From Vibrio tasmaniensis 1F-187 (GTDB taxonomy: Bacteria; Pseudomonadota; Gammaproteobacteria; Enterobacterales; Vibrionaceae): a stretch of 18,661 nucleotides of DNA. A program made the translations under genes and the position numbers. The stretch covers positions 1 through 18,661 of the forward strand of contig NZ_AJZM02000029.1 in assembly GCF_000272405.2 (NCBI RefSeq), read 5' to 3'. Below are positions 1-7,441 of the stretch, one piece after another. The notes under the pieces are model-generated. The model saw only the letters and a list, made by a program, of their open reading frames with translations, was not told the DNA's origin and did no database searches. The stretch's first letter is position 1, and each line of letters opens with the position of its first letter.

Positions 1-89
1 ACTGAATTACGCAACAAAGCCCCACAAACACGCTGGTAACTGTTCAACAAAACAACAAGTTTTGATGAAGTATCACTCAACCGAAACAA

Positions 90-130
90 AAGTGTATTAG
101 ATTCACCATTAAGCAAAAGAATCTAAACTT
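90..130. repeat. Imperfect inverted repeat upstream of the 167-aa cargo gene
   Basis: TTAGATTC (97-104) pairs with GAATCTAA (119-126) around a 14-base loop. AAGT (90-93) and ACTT (127-130) extend the stem after a 3-base bulge. There is no T-run, so it is not a clear terminator. It could be an operator or mRNA leader structure for the gene at 200. The rest of 1-199 shows no recognisable gene. Confidence 0.4.
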
Positions 131-199
131 CAAACAACCCTATCAGTTACAATAAGAAACAAATCGCACTTCAGAGTAACTTTTATTTAAGGAGTTTAT

Positions 200-703
200 A
201 TGTCTTTTAGCGATATGATGAACGACACCGTAGATGTTATCAAAGCAAACGGGGAGCCAATAATCAAAGGTATAAAAGCCAGTGTTCAAGAAAAGATGAC
301 CTTTATTCAATGCTCTGATATTTTAATCGAATCAGGAGACCTACTTCAAAGAAAGGCGAGTAATGGAAGTGTCTCAAATTACAAAGTAATCGATCCTGGG
401 TTTCACGAATCTTTTGGTAGCATCAAAGCTCATTACCAAATCAAGCACCAAAACCTAAGCATTCAGGAAGCAGAAAAAATGGTTCAAAATATCACTTATA
501 ATTTTGGCTCAATCTCAGCAGAACAAATGCAAGTTGGTAACGACAATACCCAAAACACCACTATCAACATTCATCAGCTTGTTGAAAAGGTAGCTTCTAG
601 TAATGATACCGAAGCAAAAAACAAGCTGAAACAGTTACTTGAAAACAGCACTGTTGCTAGCGTATTAGGGGCAAGTATTTCTAGTTTATTGAGCATGCTA
701 TAA
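200..703 (+). CDS. Hypothetical cargo protein with RHIM-like amyloid motif and hydrophobic C-terminus
   Basis: Function is not recognised. The 167-aa product starts at an ATG behind a clear AAGGAG ribosome binding site at 190-195. Residues 1-85 look like a small mostly-beta domain (DVIKANGEPIIKGIKASVQ, then a conserved-looking stretch ending HYQIK), a type I associate with small hypothetical proteins of accessory regions. Residues 100-124 are rich in N, Q, T, S and G and contain QVGNDNTQ (111-118). This resembles the RHIM core (I/V)Q(I/V)GxxN of amyloid signalling proteins, although the first position is Met. Residues 130-148 are charged and helical, and 151-167 form a small-residue hydrophobic tail. 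It lies 40 bases upstream of the SMR exporter gene on the same strand and is probably co-transcribed. A role in immunity or cell-death signalling is only a hypothesis based on the motif and the element type. Confidence 0.75.
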   Translation: MSFSDMMNDTVDVIKANGEPIIKGIKASVQEKMTFIQCSDILIESGDLLQRKASNGSVSNYKVIDPGFHESFGSIKAHYQIKHQNLSIQEAEKMVQNITYNFGSISAEQMQVGNDNTQNTTINIHQLVEKVASSNDTEAKNKLKQLLENSTVASVLGASISSLLSML

Positions 704-743
704 AAGTAAAAACCATACCTCAAAGTTAAGGTAAAAAAACATT

Positions 744-1073
744 ATGGGATATTTGTATCTTGCAGTTGCGATAATTGCAGAAGTTATAGGAACAAGCGCT
801 CTAAAAGCATCTGAAGGATTCACTCAAACATTACCTAGCTTTGTGGCAATTATTGGTTACGGAGTCGCTTTTTATTTCCTATCGCTAGTACTGAAAGCTA
901 TTCCTGTTGGAGTTGCTTACGCTATTTGGTCGGGGCTGGGAGTCGTTCTTGTTGCTATAGTAGGAACAGTTGCATTCAATCAAAAGTTAGATTTAGCAGC
1001 AATAATTGGGATGATCTTGATTATTGCTGGAGTATTAGTGATGAACATATTTTCAACATCAGTAAAACACTAA
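744..1073 (+). CDS. SMR-family small multidrug exporter (EmrE/QacE-like)
   Basis: The 109-aa protein has the four hydrophobic helices of small multidrug resistance proteins, which exchange protons for cationic drugs and quaternary ammonium compounds as inner-membrane dimers. The signature is present: [15 protein letters not shown] with the essential Glu13 (Glu14 of EmrE) in helix 1, AYAIWSGLG with the conserved Trp in helix 3, and [13 protein letters not shown] in helix 4. Length equals that of EmrE (110 aa). An AAGG sits about 11 bases before the ATG. It follows the 167-aa gene with a 40-base gap and is followed by a terminator at 1077-1108, so the two cargo genes probably form one unit. As cargo of the element it may confer biocide or dye tolerance. 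Substrates cannot be told from sequence, and a guanidinium (Gdx) or spermidine (MdtI/J) exporter is less likely because the EmrE-type motifs fit better. Confidence 0.93.
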   Translation: MGYLYLAVAIIAEVIGTSALKASEGFTQTLPSFVAIIGYGVAFYFLSLVLKAIPVGVAYAIWSGLGVVLVAIVGTVAFNQKLDLAAIIGMILIIAGVLVMNIFSTSVKH

Positions 1074-1076
1074 CCT

Positions 1077-1108
1077 AAAAGCTAACAAACACGTTTGTTA
1101 GCCTTTCT
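1077..1108. terminator. Bidirectional intrinsic terminator between SMR gene and GMT operon
   Basis: GCTAACAAAC (1081-1090) pairs with GTTTGTTAGC (1093-1102). A runs precede and T-rich bases follow (CTTTCTATTT). It sits between the stop of the SMR gene (1073) and the stop of the convergent 214-aa gene (1118), so it can serve both strands. Confidence 0.75.
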
Positions 1109-1117
1109 ATTTATCTT

Positions 1118-1762
1118 CTACGCTCCTTTGAGCTGTCCTTGCAGGTTCATTATTTCTTTCCTTAGACGTTTAATAACAAGTTCACTCTCTCCTTGTTCCG
1201 CTATTTGCTTTAACAGTTCATCTCGACTGGCAGAAACATCAACTAACTTCTTATTTAAATCGTCATTTTCTCTTTCAAGCTTTGCAACTTTGGCTTTAAG
1301 AACTGCTTCTGACTGTATCACCACAGAGTTAGTATAGTAATCAAGGACTTCTCGACCAAGCTCCTTTTGGGCTTTCTTAGCTTTACCCAACTTAGCTTTT
1401 AGCTCTTCTTTCGTAGGCTGATGAGCTTTCGAGTTAAGTACATAGCTAGATAACTCAAAGTGTGCTTTAAGCTTTGCATTCCAGGCATTAATACTACTAA
1501 AAAGAAATGGGCAGTTTTCCTTAGACATATGTGAGTGGTTAAGGTTAGCTCTACCCAACTTTCCCCCCGCCACCCTTGCAACCTCACTCTTATTTATAGT
1601 GCGTTCTCGAACTTTCAAAAGTGAAGTGGCAGTATCGATGTGAACTTTTGCTTTCTCATACTCATCTTCACACACTCGATAAATAACTTGCTGTAATTCA
1701 GAGAGTTCATAGTAAGCGCTTGGGTACTCTTTTTTCTTTTTAGTTAAGCCGACTAACTTCAT
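1118..1762 (-). CDS. gmtX: Probable Gamma-Mobile-Trio protein GmtX, coiled-coil recombination accessory protein
   Basis: The 214-aa last gene of the recombination operon overlaps the stop of the 717-aa recombinase by four bases (ATGA), so translation is probably coupled. Residues 1-75 are basic and helical and include KSEVARVAGG (about 58-67), which resembles a helix-turn-helix entry. Residues 115-214 form a long charged coiled coil ending in LRKEIMNLQGQLKGA. Small helical or coiled-coil proteins of this kind close the recombinase operons of Tn554-like and related multi-recombinase elements (TnpC-like), where they assist or direct recombination. Position, size and partners fit the accessory protein GmtX. 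The name is recalled from the family description, not checked by alignment. There is no enzymatic motif, and it probably binds DNA or the recombinases. Confidence 0.72.
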   Translation of the reverse strand: MKLVGLTKKKKEYPSAYYELSELQQVIYRVCEDEYEKAKVHIDTATSLLKVRERTINKSEVARVAGGKLGRANLNHSHMSKENCPFLFSSINAWNAKLKAHFELSSYVLNSKAHQPTKEELKAKLGKAKKAQKELGREVLDYYTNSVVIQSEAVLKAKVAKLERENDDLNKKLVDVSASRDELLKQIAEQGESELVIKRLRKEIMNLQGQLKGA

Positions 1763-3912
1763 TTCGTCACCTCCAGCTCATTTAATTGTGACCTTAGAGC
1801 ATCAATTGTTTTGATTATGCGTTGCGACTCTTGCCTTTGCCTGCATTTGTTAGAGTTAACAAGTGACATTAAATTATTAGGATTTTTTGACGACTCAAGC
1901 AGGTTTATATGAATTGTCTGAAGCTGCTCCAAAGTCGTTAGATGAGAGTCCGACTTCACTGCAACATTCGAGCAACCAAGGCAAAGGTTACTTTCACCAC
2001 GATCAACTTTTGCGACCCCCGCAAAATCACGACATTTAGCCAATGGTACTCTGTCTTTAAATAGCATACAGAAACCGTATGAGTGTGGAACTAATCTTAC
2101 CAGCCCATCGTCATCACTAGAGATCCAGTCATAAATTTGTTCATCTAGCTCATCCATAGTTACCCAGTTCATTGTTGAGAGTTTTTTTCGCACATACTCT
2201 ACAGAAGCACCTGTGAAATTTGTTGCATTTTCTTTTCCTGCAATTTTTTTAATCAACTCATGAGTATATGCACGCTCAGCGGTACGTTGAACTTGTGGAC
2301 TAACTTTATTACGTATGTAGTTATCAACATAACTCATGACATCCTTAGATGAATGAGCAAAACAGCGTCTAATTGCCCGATAAACATCGCCATCAAACCG
2401 CCTAAGTAAGAAATCAACAAACGTGTGGCGAAAAGCATGCACTGAAATGTTTTCTTCAAGATCTCGAATCTCTTTTTCTGTCTCAGGAGATAAGCTTTTT
2501 AAGGTCTTTTCATAGATATCATTAATGAATCGATTTAAAGTGCCATTTCGTGCTTCTTTTTTTACTTGAGAGTCAGGAACACCTAACCAAGCCGCTTTTA
2601 AATCATTAACAAGTTTATCGGGTTGAGTATGGTAACGCCTCGCTGCATATGTCGCTGCGTTATAAAAAATGGAGCAATATCCTTCCTTTATGACTCCACT
2701 CACCTTGTATTTTAATGGCTGAGTTTTATCTATGTAGCTAAGCTCTAAAAGTGAATTTACAGCTATGGACACAGCATCGCCAGTAGATCGGGTGACAGGT
2801 AATCCTTGATGGGTTTTATCGATTCTCGTAGTTAAATAGACAACGCCACTTTCTTCTTTTATCGCATTGTTGGCTTTGATATTAGCTAACTCATGCACCC
2901 GAATGCCTGTAAGAATAGAGATGACGGTTAATGAACAATTATGGTAATGCCTAACCTGCTCAGAAAGGACAGCTTGCGAAGGCAGCACTGTTTGCACAAT
3001 AGATATAAATTCTTGTAAAGAAATACTACCTGCTAGAGCTTCATTTGCTCTATCAAACCACTTATAAAAGTTTGCAGTCATATTTTTCAGTCGAGATAGA
3101 ATCGAAGGGGCATTTGAGCTTTTTACATACCCTATTGCCTCAAAGTCATCATGACCATGCTCAACAATGAGAGCAGCAGCTCCTGCTAACTTTTTATTAG
3201 CGTTAATCCACCAATTGCATTCTCCCTCATCCCTACAAACATCAAAATATGCTTGTATGACTTTATGCTCAGTACTTTCAAGTTGTTCAATAGAATAGTT
3301 AAGCATCAGCATTGCCGTGGAAAGCGATACTGTTTCAAAACTACCTCCGTAAAGCCACTCTAATACGTCTACATCTGGGTATTTGTCACTGATGTACTCT
3401 GATGCGACCTTAGATAACTTTGACCTGCTGAGTGTTGCTGTCGTAGCCCAAACGCAACTGCCATCAATCGCTAACTTAGAAAAATCATTCAAGAATTGCA
3501 TGAGCGTGATTATTGATTGCTGAGCATAAATCTCTTGCCCATTTTCGGGTCTCTTATCTATGAGAAAATATAAATACTCTACAACATGCTCAAAGTTAAA
3601 TTCATCCAGAATATGAACAATTTCACGAGCATTCAAATACTCACAAAAATATTCCAACCTCTCAAATACATAGAGCCTCTCTGCACTCAATGCTCCAGCG
3701 TCTAGGTATCCCCCTAACGCTTGGACAATCGCAAATCGAAGAACCACTTTGGATTCTGAAGATAACTGCGTGCCAGAAAAGCTAACATCGAGGTGACTAT
3801 CACCGACAATAAACTCAGTATCATATAAATTGTTCAGCCTTACTGAAGAAGCTTCCTTCTTTTTCTGAGAGTCTAAAATATCTCGAATAGTATGATTAAG
3901 TACTACAGCCAT
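1759..3912 (-). CDS. Large tyrosine recombinase with C-terminal Cys cluster (GMT operon, possibly GmtZ)
   Basis: The 717-aa protein has a complete tyrosine-recombinase catalytic set in its second half: Arg338 in TGIRVHEL, Lys366 in the beta-hairpin region, His492-x-x-Arg495 in HAFRHTF, His520 in FAHSS, and Tyr528 in MSYVDNY as nucleophile. The N-terminal 300 residues should hold the core-binding domain and an extra helical part. After the catalytic domain, Cys615, Cys627, Cys644 and Cys647 (CLGC) form a likely zinc-binding module, as in other long recombinases of multi-recombinase transposons. The gene starts 13 bases after the 709-aa gene and overlaps the 214-aa gene. It should cut and rejoin element ends together with the 410-aa recombinase. 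In Gamma-Mobile-Trio naming this may be the integrase GmtZ, but the letter assignment is from memory and uncertain. Confidence 0.85.
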   Translation of the reverse strand: MAVVLNHTIRDILDSQKKKEASSVRLNNLYDTEFIVGDSHLDVSFSGTQLSSESKVVLRFAIVQALGGYLDAGALSAERLYVFERLEYFCEYLNAREIVHILDEFNFEHVVEYLYFLIDKRPENGQEIYAQQSIITLMQFLNDFSKLAIDGSCVWATTATLSRSKLSKVASEYISDKYPDVDVLEWLYGGSFETVSLSTAMLMLNYSIEQLESTEHKVIQAYFDVCRDEGECNWWINANKKLAGAAALIVEHGHDDFEAIGYVKSSNAPSILSRLKNMTANFYKWFDRANEALAGSISLQEFISIVQTVLPSQAVLSEQVRHYHNCSLTVISILTGIRVHELANIKANNAIKEESGVVYLTTRIDKTHQGLPVTRSTGDAVSIAVNSLLELSYIDKTQPLKYKVSGVIKEGYCSIFYNAATYAARRYHTQPDKLVNDLKAAWLGVPDSQVKKEARNGTLNRFINDIYEKTLKSLSPETEKEIRDLEENISVHAFRHTFVDFLLRRFDGDVYRAIRRCFAHSSKDVMSYVDNYIRNKVSPQVQRTAERAYTHELIKKIAGKENATNFTGASVEYVRKKLSTMNWVTMDELDEQIYDWISSDDDGLVRLVPHSYGFCMLFKDRVPLAKCRDFAGVAKVDRGESNLCLGCSNVAVKSDSHLTTLEQLQTIHINLLESSKNPNNLMSLVNSNKCRQRQESQRIIKTIDALRSQLNELEVTK

Positions 3913-3925
3913 CTATAATTTCCTC

Positions 3926-6055
3926 TCATATAATCGGTGCAAAAACAGGTAACTCATGCTTATGGAGTATTTCATCAGCCTTCCTATGAAGCGCACCTTC
4001 AAATTCTTCAATAATCGAAGCTAAAACGACTCGAAGAGCCTCTGTCTTAATAACTTTATCGGAGAACATTTCACCGATTGACTTTTGATCTTTAATTAGC
4101 GCTGGTAAACTTTCATCAATATGATTTACATGAGCTTTCAAGAACGCCAATACCAATGGGTGTTTCACAAACAAAATAGAGCTTTCATGCTCTACCCCCA
4201 AAAACTCAGTGATATCACACCCTGTTTTATTGATAAATTCTGAAAGCTCCATAGCAGTTAACTTTTCAGACTCTGAGCTTAAGTCAAACATGTCCTTCAC
4301 TTCTGACAGTGAAACAACCTTTGCTTTACCTCTAAGCAACCTGGCTTCCTCAACCATCCTATTGGCAACTTGTTGCCCTACTTTGTGATCAGCTTCTAGC
4401 ATCACTGGGCTATGATTTCGAGCTTCATACACATTGATATCCGTCTTAAGAGTATGAGACCTTTGATCTGCATCCATTTGTTCTGTAACACCATCATTCG
4501 CCTCAAAATTTGTGTCACTAACCTCTTTATCAACCAAATGATAATCAAATTGCATAACTTTTTGAGTTGTTGAAATTGCTGTGAGACCTAAGTGCAGATT
4601 TTTCTTTTGTTTACCCTGAGAGGCTGCTTTAAACTCTTTTTTAGCTGTAACCCAAGTTTGAATAAAGTGTGCAGTTTCCTCAGAAAAACATGCAGGAAAA
4701 TTAGTCACTGCATTCTCAAATTGCTTTGTTACGTTATATATTGATTTTCCGAAACTTTTTGTCTGTGAGGCTTTTGAAATCGGTGTGGCTGTTATTGACA
4801 GGTTCTCTACGGAGTAATACTTGCAAAGTTTATTGTAAAACTGAGAAAAAACCTCAAACTCAAACTTATTCTTAGTTCGAGTAAATACATAAACATGACC
4901 TCGATTTGTGTTCGGATTTGAGCCGCCACGGTTCTTATTCTCTTCAATTTGTACGCTTCCGCCCTTACCTGAGCTTAAGTTCACTGAGATACAATTTGGT
5001 GTTAATCGGCTCAACATTGATTCTGAAAATTGATATTTAGCGAGTATTAACCTACAAACAATCAACTCTAGATCTGTGAAAGAGGCATCATGTCGTGGCA
5101 GTAACAACCCAGTGCTTAATGGTATCGTGACTGAACCTTTCCCTAGAACTTTAGCGTGACCCTTGAAACATTTCTTCCCTTTCGAAAACCAATAACTATA
5201 GAATCTCAACGGTGCTTCATTATCTTCGACATAAACTAGTTTTTCTGGCGAAGAGTGCAATGCTAGTAGCCTTTCATTACGATCTATATAACAGCGAGAT
5301 AACGTTATCAGTAACTTCCTTTGCAACTCGGATGGGTACGAGTTGAAGCTATTCTTCCCCATATAAGCTTCGATAATTTGATTGTACAAATCCATGTCAT
5401 GGCGATATTCAGATTGAATAAGTGAATCTAACTCATTCGATATCTCCCAGGCTTCACGAAGAAAACCATTAAAACCAGACCACAACTGTTTTTCTGCTTG
5501 ATTAGAGTTATGTCTACCCAATAATTTTTGACCAAGCGTGTCACGTACAGTTGCCTCTTCTGCAACTGTACGTGGCAACTCTTTCAATGCATTTTTTATC
5601 TCGATTGAGTATTCGACACCGTAGAGTTCATGTGACTTAAGAACTTTATTTAAAAGTCCAACAATAGAGTTAAAGCTTCCCACTGCTACACCGTCCTTTT
5701 TCAGCAGTATGAATAACGACTTAATAAACCCTCGGTCATTAATCCTGTCTATATCATCCTCAATTGCTAAAAACAGTGTTTTCAAATCTCTAGATAATCG
5801 ATTTTTCGAGCTTAAAGCCTGCTCTCTGACTGACTTAGAACTTAAATATGCAAACAAGCAATCTAAGAGTGGAGATTGAATCGAATTCGATTTAAAGCAC
5901 TCGAACACTCGACCGTTAATATTTCTTTCACTAGCGATAGCGTAGAAACAAATTCGCTCAGGAGTAGACGCCTCATCCACTTCACCATTCAAAAAGTCCT
6001 CGTGGCTTACTGTGTAAGAACGGGCTAACGTACTTTCAAATGAAAACTCATTCAT
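3926..6055 (-). CDS. Degenerate tyrosine-recombinase-like protein of GMT operon
   Basis: The 709-aa protein is encoded 3 bases after the stop of the 410-aa recombinase and 13 bases before the 717-aa recombinase, so it belongs to the same operon. No standard family is obvious. Residues 488-500 (HLGLTAISTTQKV) resemble the box II region of tyrosine recombinases (LGHSSISTTQxY). Residues 355-395 (SGKGGSVQI, then a beta-like HVYVFTRT) could be the catalytic beta-hairpin region. I find no convincing Arg of box I, no HxxRH and no nucleophilic Tyr in the expected place, so it is probably catalytically dead. Residues about 560-709 are helical and charged. In Tn554-type and RIT-type elements several recombinase paralogues act in one complex, so a structural or directing role is likely. 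It may be one of the named GMT proteins (GmtY or GmtZ), which I cannot settle from sequence. Confidence 0.7.
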   Translation of the reverse strand: MNEFSFESTLARSYTVSHEDFLNGEVDEASTPERICFYAIASERNINGRVFECFKSNSIQSPLLDCLFAYLSSKSVREQALSSKNRLSRDLKTLFLAIEDDIDRINDRGFIKSLFILLKKDGVAVGSFNSIVGLLNKVLKSHELYGVEYSIEIKNALKELPRTVAEEATVRDTLGQKLLGRHNSNQAEKQLWSGFNGFLREAWEISNELDSLIQSEYRHDMDLYNQIIEAYMGKNSFNSYPSELQRKLLITLSRCYIDRNERLLALHSSPEKLVYVEDNEAPLRFYSYWFSKGKKCFKGHAKVLGKGSVTIPLSTGLLLPRHDASFTDLELIVCRLILAKYQFSESMLSRLTPNCISVNLSSGKGGSVQIEENKNRGGSNPNTNRGHVYVFTRTKNKFEFEVFSQFYNKLCKYYSVENLSITATPISKASQTKSFGKSIYNVTKQFENAVTNFPACFSEETAHFIQTWVTAKKEFKAASQGKQKKNLHLGLTAISTTQKVMQFDYHLVDKEVSDTNFEANDGVTEQMDADQRSHTLKTDINVYEARNHSPVMLEADHKVGQQVANRMVEEARLLRGKAKVVSLSEVKDMFDLSSESEKLTAMELSEFINKTGCDITEFLGVEHESSILFVKHPLVLAFLKAHVNHIDESLPALIKDQKSIGEMFSDKVIKTEALRVVLASIIEEFEGALHRKADEILHKHELPVFAPII

Positions 6056-6058
6056 GTT

Positions 6059-7291
6059 CTAGCCTCTCCTTGCGTGATCTTTATCTGACATTTCAACAGC
6101 GAAGCTTTTAAGTCTTTCATCTTCGGTTAGGACTGCTGCAAGGTAAATATATGAAGCTAACGTTGTAGAAAAGTTAGAATGACCCATTAGCTCTTTAAGA
6201 GCGATTTGATCTAAGCGCTTCCCTTCTTTACGTTGCTGAATAACGTGGTTTGTGGCAAAGCAGTGCCGTGTTGAATACAGATCTCTCTTTTTCCACAATT
6301 CAATTTCCGTGATGTCTAACATTCCTTTGGAAATGTATGCGTTAACCATTTTTTTCCATTGCTGATCATTAAAACAGCTAGACGACTTTAAAGGCTTACC
6401 ACTTAATGATGTAAAGATTGATCCTGAAAATTTAATCTGCTGTTTCTTCTCCCAAAGAGGAATCGTCACATACAAAAAATTTTTCAACGGAGCATAGACT
6501 TGTGGCGGTATGATGATTTTTCGCAATTTACCTGCACCTCTTCCTTTACCAGTAACGATCAGCTCTGTACTAGCATTGAACGGTGCATGTTTGTCTATTA
6601 CTTTTAACAAGCGCTTGATTGTAAAATTGTGAAACTTGATCAGTTCATGTGGTCTTATGCCAGAGTAATAGCACAGTAGAAGAATAAGACGATCCCTCTC
6701 ATGGAGGAATGGATTGATTGTTGTCAGGAAGTTCAGCAGCTTATTAAACTCAACCTCATGATAGTAAAGATCGTGGATAGCTTTATCCAAGCCTATTGTT
6801 GCGGTTTGCTTTTGAGTATATTTATCATAAAGATAAGAAAAACTTGGATTAAATGATGATAATCCATAGTCATAGCAAAACTCATAGAATTCACGAATAA
6901 CGTGGATATGCTGAGTAATAGAAGAGTTTTCTAGTGGTATACCTTTCGTGAATTCCACATCACCTCTAGCTAAGAGACTCAAGTAGCCAGACACATAGCT
7001 ATCATTTACTTCTAAGTGAGCAGTGCTTGCTTTTACATACCTATTCTTTTCTGGATTCTCACGATCATCTTCCAAAAACATCCAGTCATTGTAGTCAGTA
7101 AGTACCTGTGATAGATAGGTCTTCAACATCTGAGCTTTATTTCTCAAAGCATCGGTCTTTACTCTTTTCCCTTTGTATGCGAGATAAGCATTAGCAGACA
7201 CTAGCGGTATACCCTCAAGGCAAAGCACATAAGCATCTTGGGTTAAAGTTACATCAAACTCGTAATTGCTAACCTTAATCGACTCCAACAT
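6059..7291 (-). CDS. Tyrosine recombinase/integrase, first gene of the GMT operon (probable GmtY)
   Basis: The 410-aa site-specific recombinase would cut one DNA strand through a 3'-phosphotyrosine and move the element in and out of target DNA. Motifs: Arg213 in SGIRPHEL, Lys249 in a basic beta-hairpin region, Tyr339-x-x-Arg342 followed by His343 (YSTRHCFAT, with Tyr replacing the first His, a variant common in integrases), His371 in LMGHSNFSTT, and the nucleophile Tyr381 in ASYIY. Residues about 30-165 form the SAM-like core-binding domain. The ATG at 7291 is the first gene after the element end. Its leader contains two copies of the putative recombinase-binding motif, one overlapping the weak ribosome binding site, which suggests autoregulation. 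The likely GMT name is recombinase GmtY, from memory. Confidence in the enzyme class is high. Confidence 0.9.
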   Translation of the reverse strand: MLESIKVSNYEFDVTLTQDAYVLCLEGIPLVSANAYLAYKGKRVKTDALRNKAQMLKTYLSQVLTDYNDWMFLEDDRENPEKNRYVKASTAHLEVNDSYVSGYLSLLARGDVEFTKGIPLENSSITQHIHVIREFYEFCYDYGLSSFNPSFSYLYDKYTQKQTATIGLDKAIHDLYYHEVEFNKLLNFLTTINPFLHERDRLILLLCYYSGIRPHELIKFHNFTIKRLLKVIDKHAPFNASTELIVTGKGRGAGKLRKIIIPPQVYAPLKNFLYVTIPLWEKKQQIKFSGSIFTSLSGKPLKSSSCFNDQQWKKMVNAYISKGMLDITEIELWKKRDLYSTRHCFATNHVIQQRKEGKRLDQIALKELMGHSNFSTTLASYIYLAAVLTEDERLKSFAVEMSDKDHARRG

Positions 7292-7318
7292 AAATAATCT
7301 CTATTTATTTCTGTTAGT
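7292..7318 (-). repeat. Element-end motif, copy 1 (direct repeat)
   Basis: On the minus strand the core ACTAACAGAAA (7318-7308) is followed by TAAATAGAGATTATTT. It closely matches copy 2 over about 25 bases. It covers the leader and ribosome binding region of the 410-aa recombinase gene, whose ATG is at 7291. Likely a recombinase arm or core binding site. Confidence 0.6.
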
Positions 7319-7321
7319 TTA

Positions 7322-7350
7322 AGATTAACACCCCATTCACACCAAATCAA
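7322..7350 (-). promoter_or_regulatory. Putative promoter of the GMT recombination operon
   Basis: On the minus strand TTGATT (7350-7345) and TAATCT (7327-7322) are 17 bases apart, and TG one base before the -10 makes it an extended -10. It lies between two direct copies of the 11-bp element-end motif, so bound recombinase could block it. Confidence 0.45.
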
Positions 7351-7376
7351 CATAATCACTATTTGTTTCTGTTAGT
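7351..7376 (-). repeat. Element-end motif, copy 2 (direct repeat of copy 1)
   Basis: On the minus strand ACTAACAGAAA (7376-7366) is followed by CAAATAGTGATTATG. It is in the same orientation as copy 1, with core starts 58 bases apart. Extended similarity beyond the core argues against chance. Confidence 0.6.
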
Positions 7377-7417
7377 CCCACAAAAACAAAATGAAGGTTC
7401 ATAAAGTAAAAAGTTTA

Positions 7418-7440
7418 ACTAACAGAAATCAGTAAGTAGT
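7418..7440 (+). repeat. Element-end motif, copy 3 (inverted)
   Basis: ACTAACAGAAA (7418-7428) is on the plus strand, opposite to copies 1 and 2 and about 25 bases from the MATE junction. The inverted arrangement with copy 2 resembles paired recombinase-binding sites. It lies closest to the inferred crossover. Confidence 0.55.
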
Positions 7441-7441
7441 A

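Noticed and set aside
1..39. Plus-strand frame ending in TAA at the left edge (ELRNKAPQTRW)
   Set aside because: It is only 12 codons, and another frame is also open through base 110, so it cannot be shown to be a gene tail.
1..199. Possible integron attC site, because vibrios carry superintegrons
   Set aside because: No paired core sites (GTTRRRY and RYYYAAC) bracketing a palindrome were found, and recombination genes of another type are nearby.
1095..1337. Plus-strand 80-aa reading frame opposite the 214-aa gene
   Set aside because: It starts inside the terminator region and runs antisense to a supported operon gene; its Ser/Phe/Leu-rich content is typical of shadows.
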